NCBI GenBank assembly: GCA_963790525.1
Contig: CAWBOV010000001.1
Location: forward strand, 1-16,104
Source of the DNA: CAWBOV01 sp963790525
GTDB lineage: Bacteria; Actinomycetota; Actinomycetes; Mycobacteriales; Jatrophihabitantaceae
Reading direction: 5' to 3'
Length of the DNA stretch: 16,104 nt
The notes under the pieces are model-generated. The model saw nothing but the letters and a program-made list of their open reading frames with translations. It was not told where the DNA came from and did no database searches. The position numbers and the translations under genes are program-made. Position 1 is the stretch's first letter. The number at the start of each line of letters is the position of its first letter. Shown piece after piece: positions 15,659 to 16,104 of this stretch.

Positions 15659-15781
15659 GATGGTGGTCCTTCCGACGGAGCTGTACCGGTGGCTGCGTCG
15701 CTGAACCAGACTCGACCTTAGTCGCCTCGGCGGACCGCGCGAGCCGGGCGGCACTTGCACGCCCCACGCTTGTCGAGCACG

Positions 15782-16012
15782 ATGGCCGATGTGAGCGAGG
15801 GAGTTCCGGCCGAGAACCTGTCCGACGACCTGCTGCGCCACGAACTGCTCCTGCTGAAGAACCACCAGGCCGAGATCGAGTCGAGCGGAACTCCGGAGCA
15901 GAAGAAGAACCACATCGCCCGAACCGCGCAGCTGGAGGCCGAGTTCGCGGTCCGCTTCGCCGACGACGCGGCCGGTCCCGCCGATGACGCGGACACCGCC
16001 GGCGCGAGCTGA
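15782..16012 (+). CDS. DUF6158-like small protein
   Basis: 76 residues: VPAENLSDDLLRHELLLLKN, then HIARTAQLEAEFAVRF, followed by an acidic Ala/Asp tail (DDADTAGAS). The pattern LSDxxLxxEL ... H-x-x-R-T-x-x-LE-x-E resembles a small uncharacterised actinobacterial family that I recall as DUF6158; the match is by memory. It should be a helical cytoplasmic protein. ATG 15782 fits the conserved start better than TTG 15755, although only a weak ribosome site is visible. Function unknown. Confidence 0.65.
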   Translation: MADVSEGVPAENLSDDLLRHELLLLKNHQAEIESSGTPEQKKNHIARTAQLEAEFAVRFADDAAGPADDADTAGAS

Positions 16013-16053
16013 CCTCACTGCCGTCGCGCCGGGCGGACAGGCGCGACCGCTAG

Positions 16054-16076
16054 GAGCAGGCGGCTCTGCCCTGCTC
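16054..16076 (+). terminator. Stem-loop after DUF6158-like gene, possible terminator
   Basis: GAGCAGG (16054-16060) and CCTGCTC (16070-16076) can form a perfect 7-base stem with a 9-base loop, 41 bases after the preceding stop. There is no U-rich tail, so termination here would be weak or factor-dependent. I see no gene in 16013-16104. Confidence 0.3.
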
Positions 16077-16104
16077 ACCGATCGCGTACGCCGGCCGGAA
16101 TCAC

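Noticed and set aside
16050..16103. Short minus-strand frame ending in TAG at the window edge
   Set aside because: It is only 16 codons between two stops, so it cannot be the end of a gene entering from outside without another frameshift.

Overview
The window is a high-GC actinobacterial chromosome segment. Support comes from near-exclusive G/C third codon positions, an F420-dependent dehydrogenase-family enzyme, a stand-alone LigD-type 3'-phosphoesterase domain, a PadR/HAAS pair and GTG starts. The gene set would fit a soil actinomycete, perhaps close to the Geodermatophilaceae, but genus cannot be fixed by eye.

Region A (1 to about 456) is much lower in GC than the rest and shows no recognisable gene. 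It joins abruptly onto the middle of a substrate-binding-protein gene, so it looks like a contig-end or chimeric piece, or less likely an insertion.

Region B (about 457-6688, + strand) is one operon: the C-terminal part of a family 5 (peptide/nickel-type) solute-binding protein, two DppB/DppC-type permeases, a fused double-domain DppD/DppF-type ATPase, an LLM-class flavin monooxygenase, a flavodoxin-fold NAD(P)H:FMN reductase and a split-barrel flavin reductase. Several junctions are ATGA overlaps. Together they make an uptake-and-oxidation module: import an organic compound, then oxidise it with FMNH2 from one of two flavin reductases. Every gene here is broken by many single-base frameshifts, almost all of which behave like one-base insertions, while the protein sequence between them stays well conserved and free of stops. 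This looks like unpolished sequence more than natural decay.

Region C (6689-10088) holds a 3-mercaptopyruvate-type sulfurtransferase (+), a convergent second LLM oxidoreductase (-), a divergent hemerythrin-domain protein (+) with a coupled 51-residue acidic mini-protein, and a LigD-type phosphoesterase (+) with one frameshift.

Region D (10060-12429, - strand) runs PadR regulator, HAAS-domain membrane protein, GNAT acetyltransferase, then a short cation-efflux-type transporter. The first three are tightly packed and probably one operon. A perfect palindrome lies over the predicted PadR promoter.

Region E (12529-16104) has an SDR oxidoreductase (+), a 101-residue unknown protein and a YihY/BrkB membrane protein (both -, the latter with one frameshift), an F420-dependent LLM enzyme (-), and a divergent 76-residue DUF6158-like protein (+). 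I saw no RNA gene, CRISPR array, insertion sequence or phage gene.
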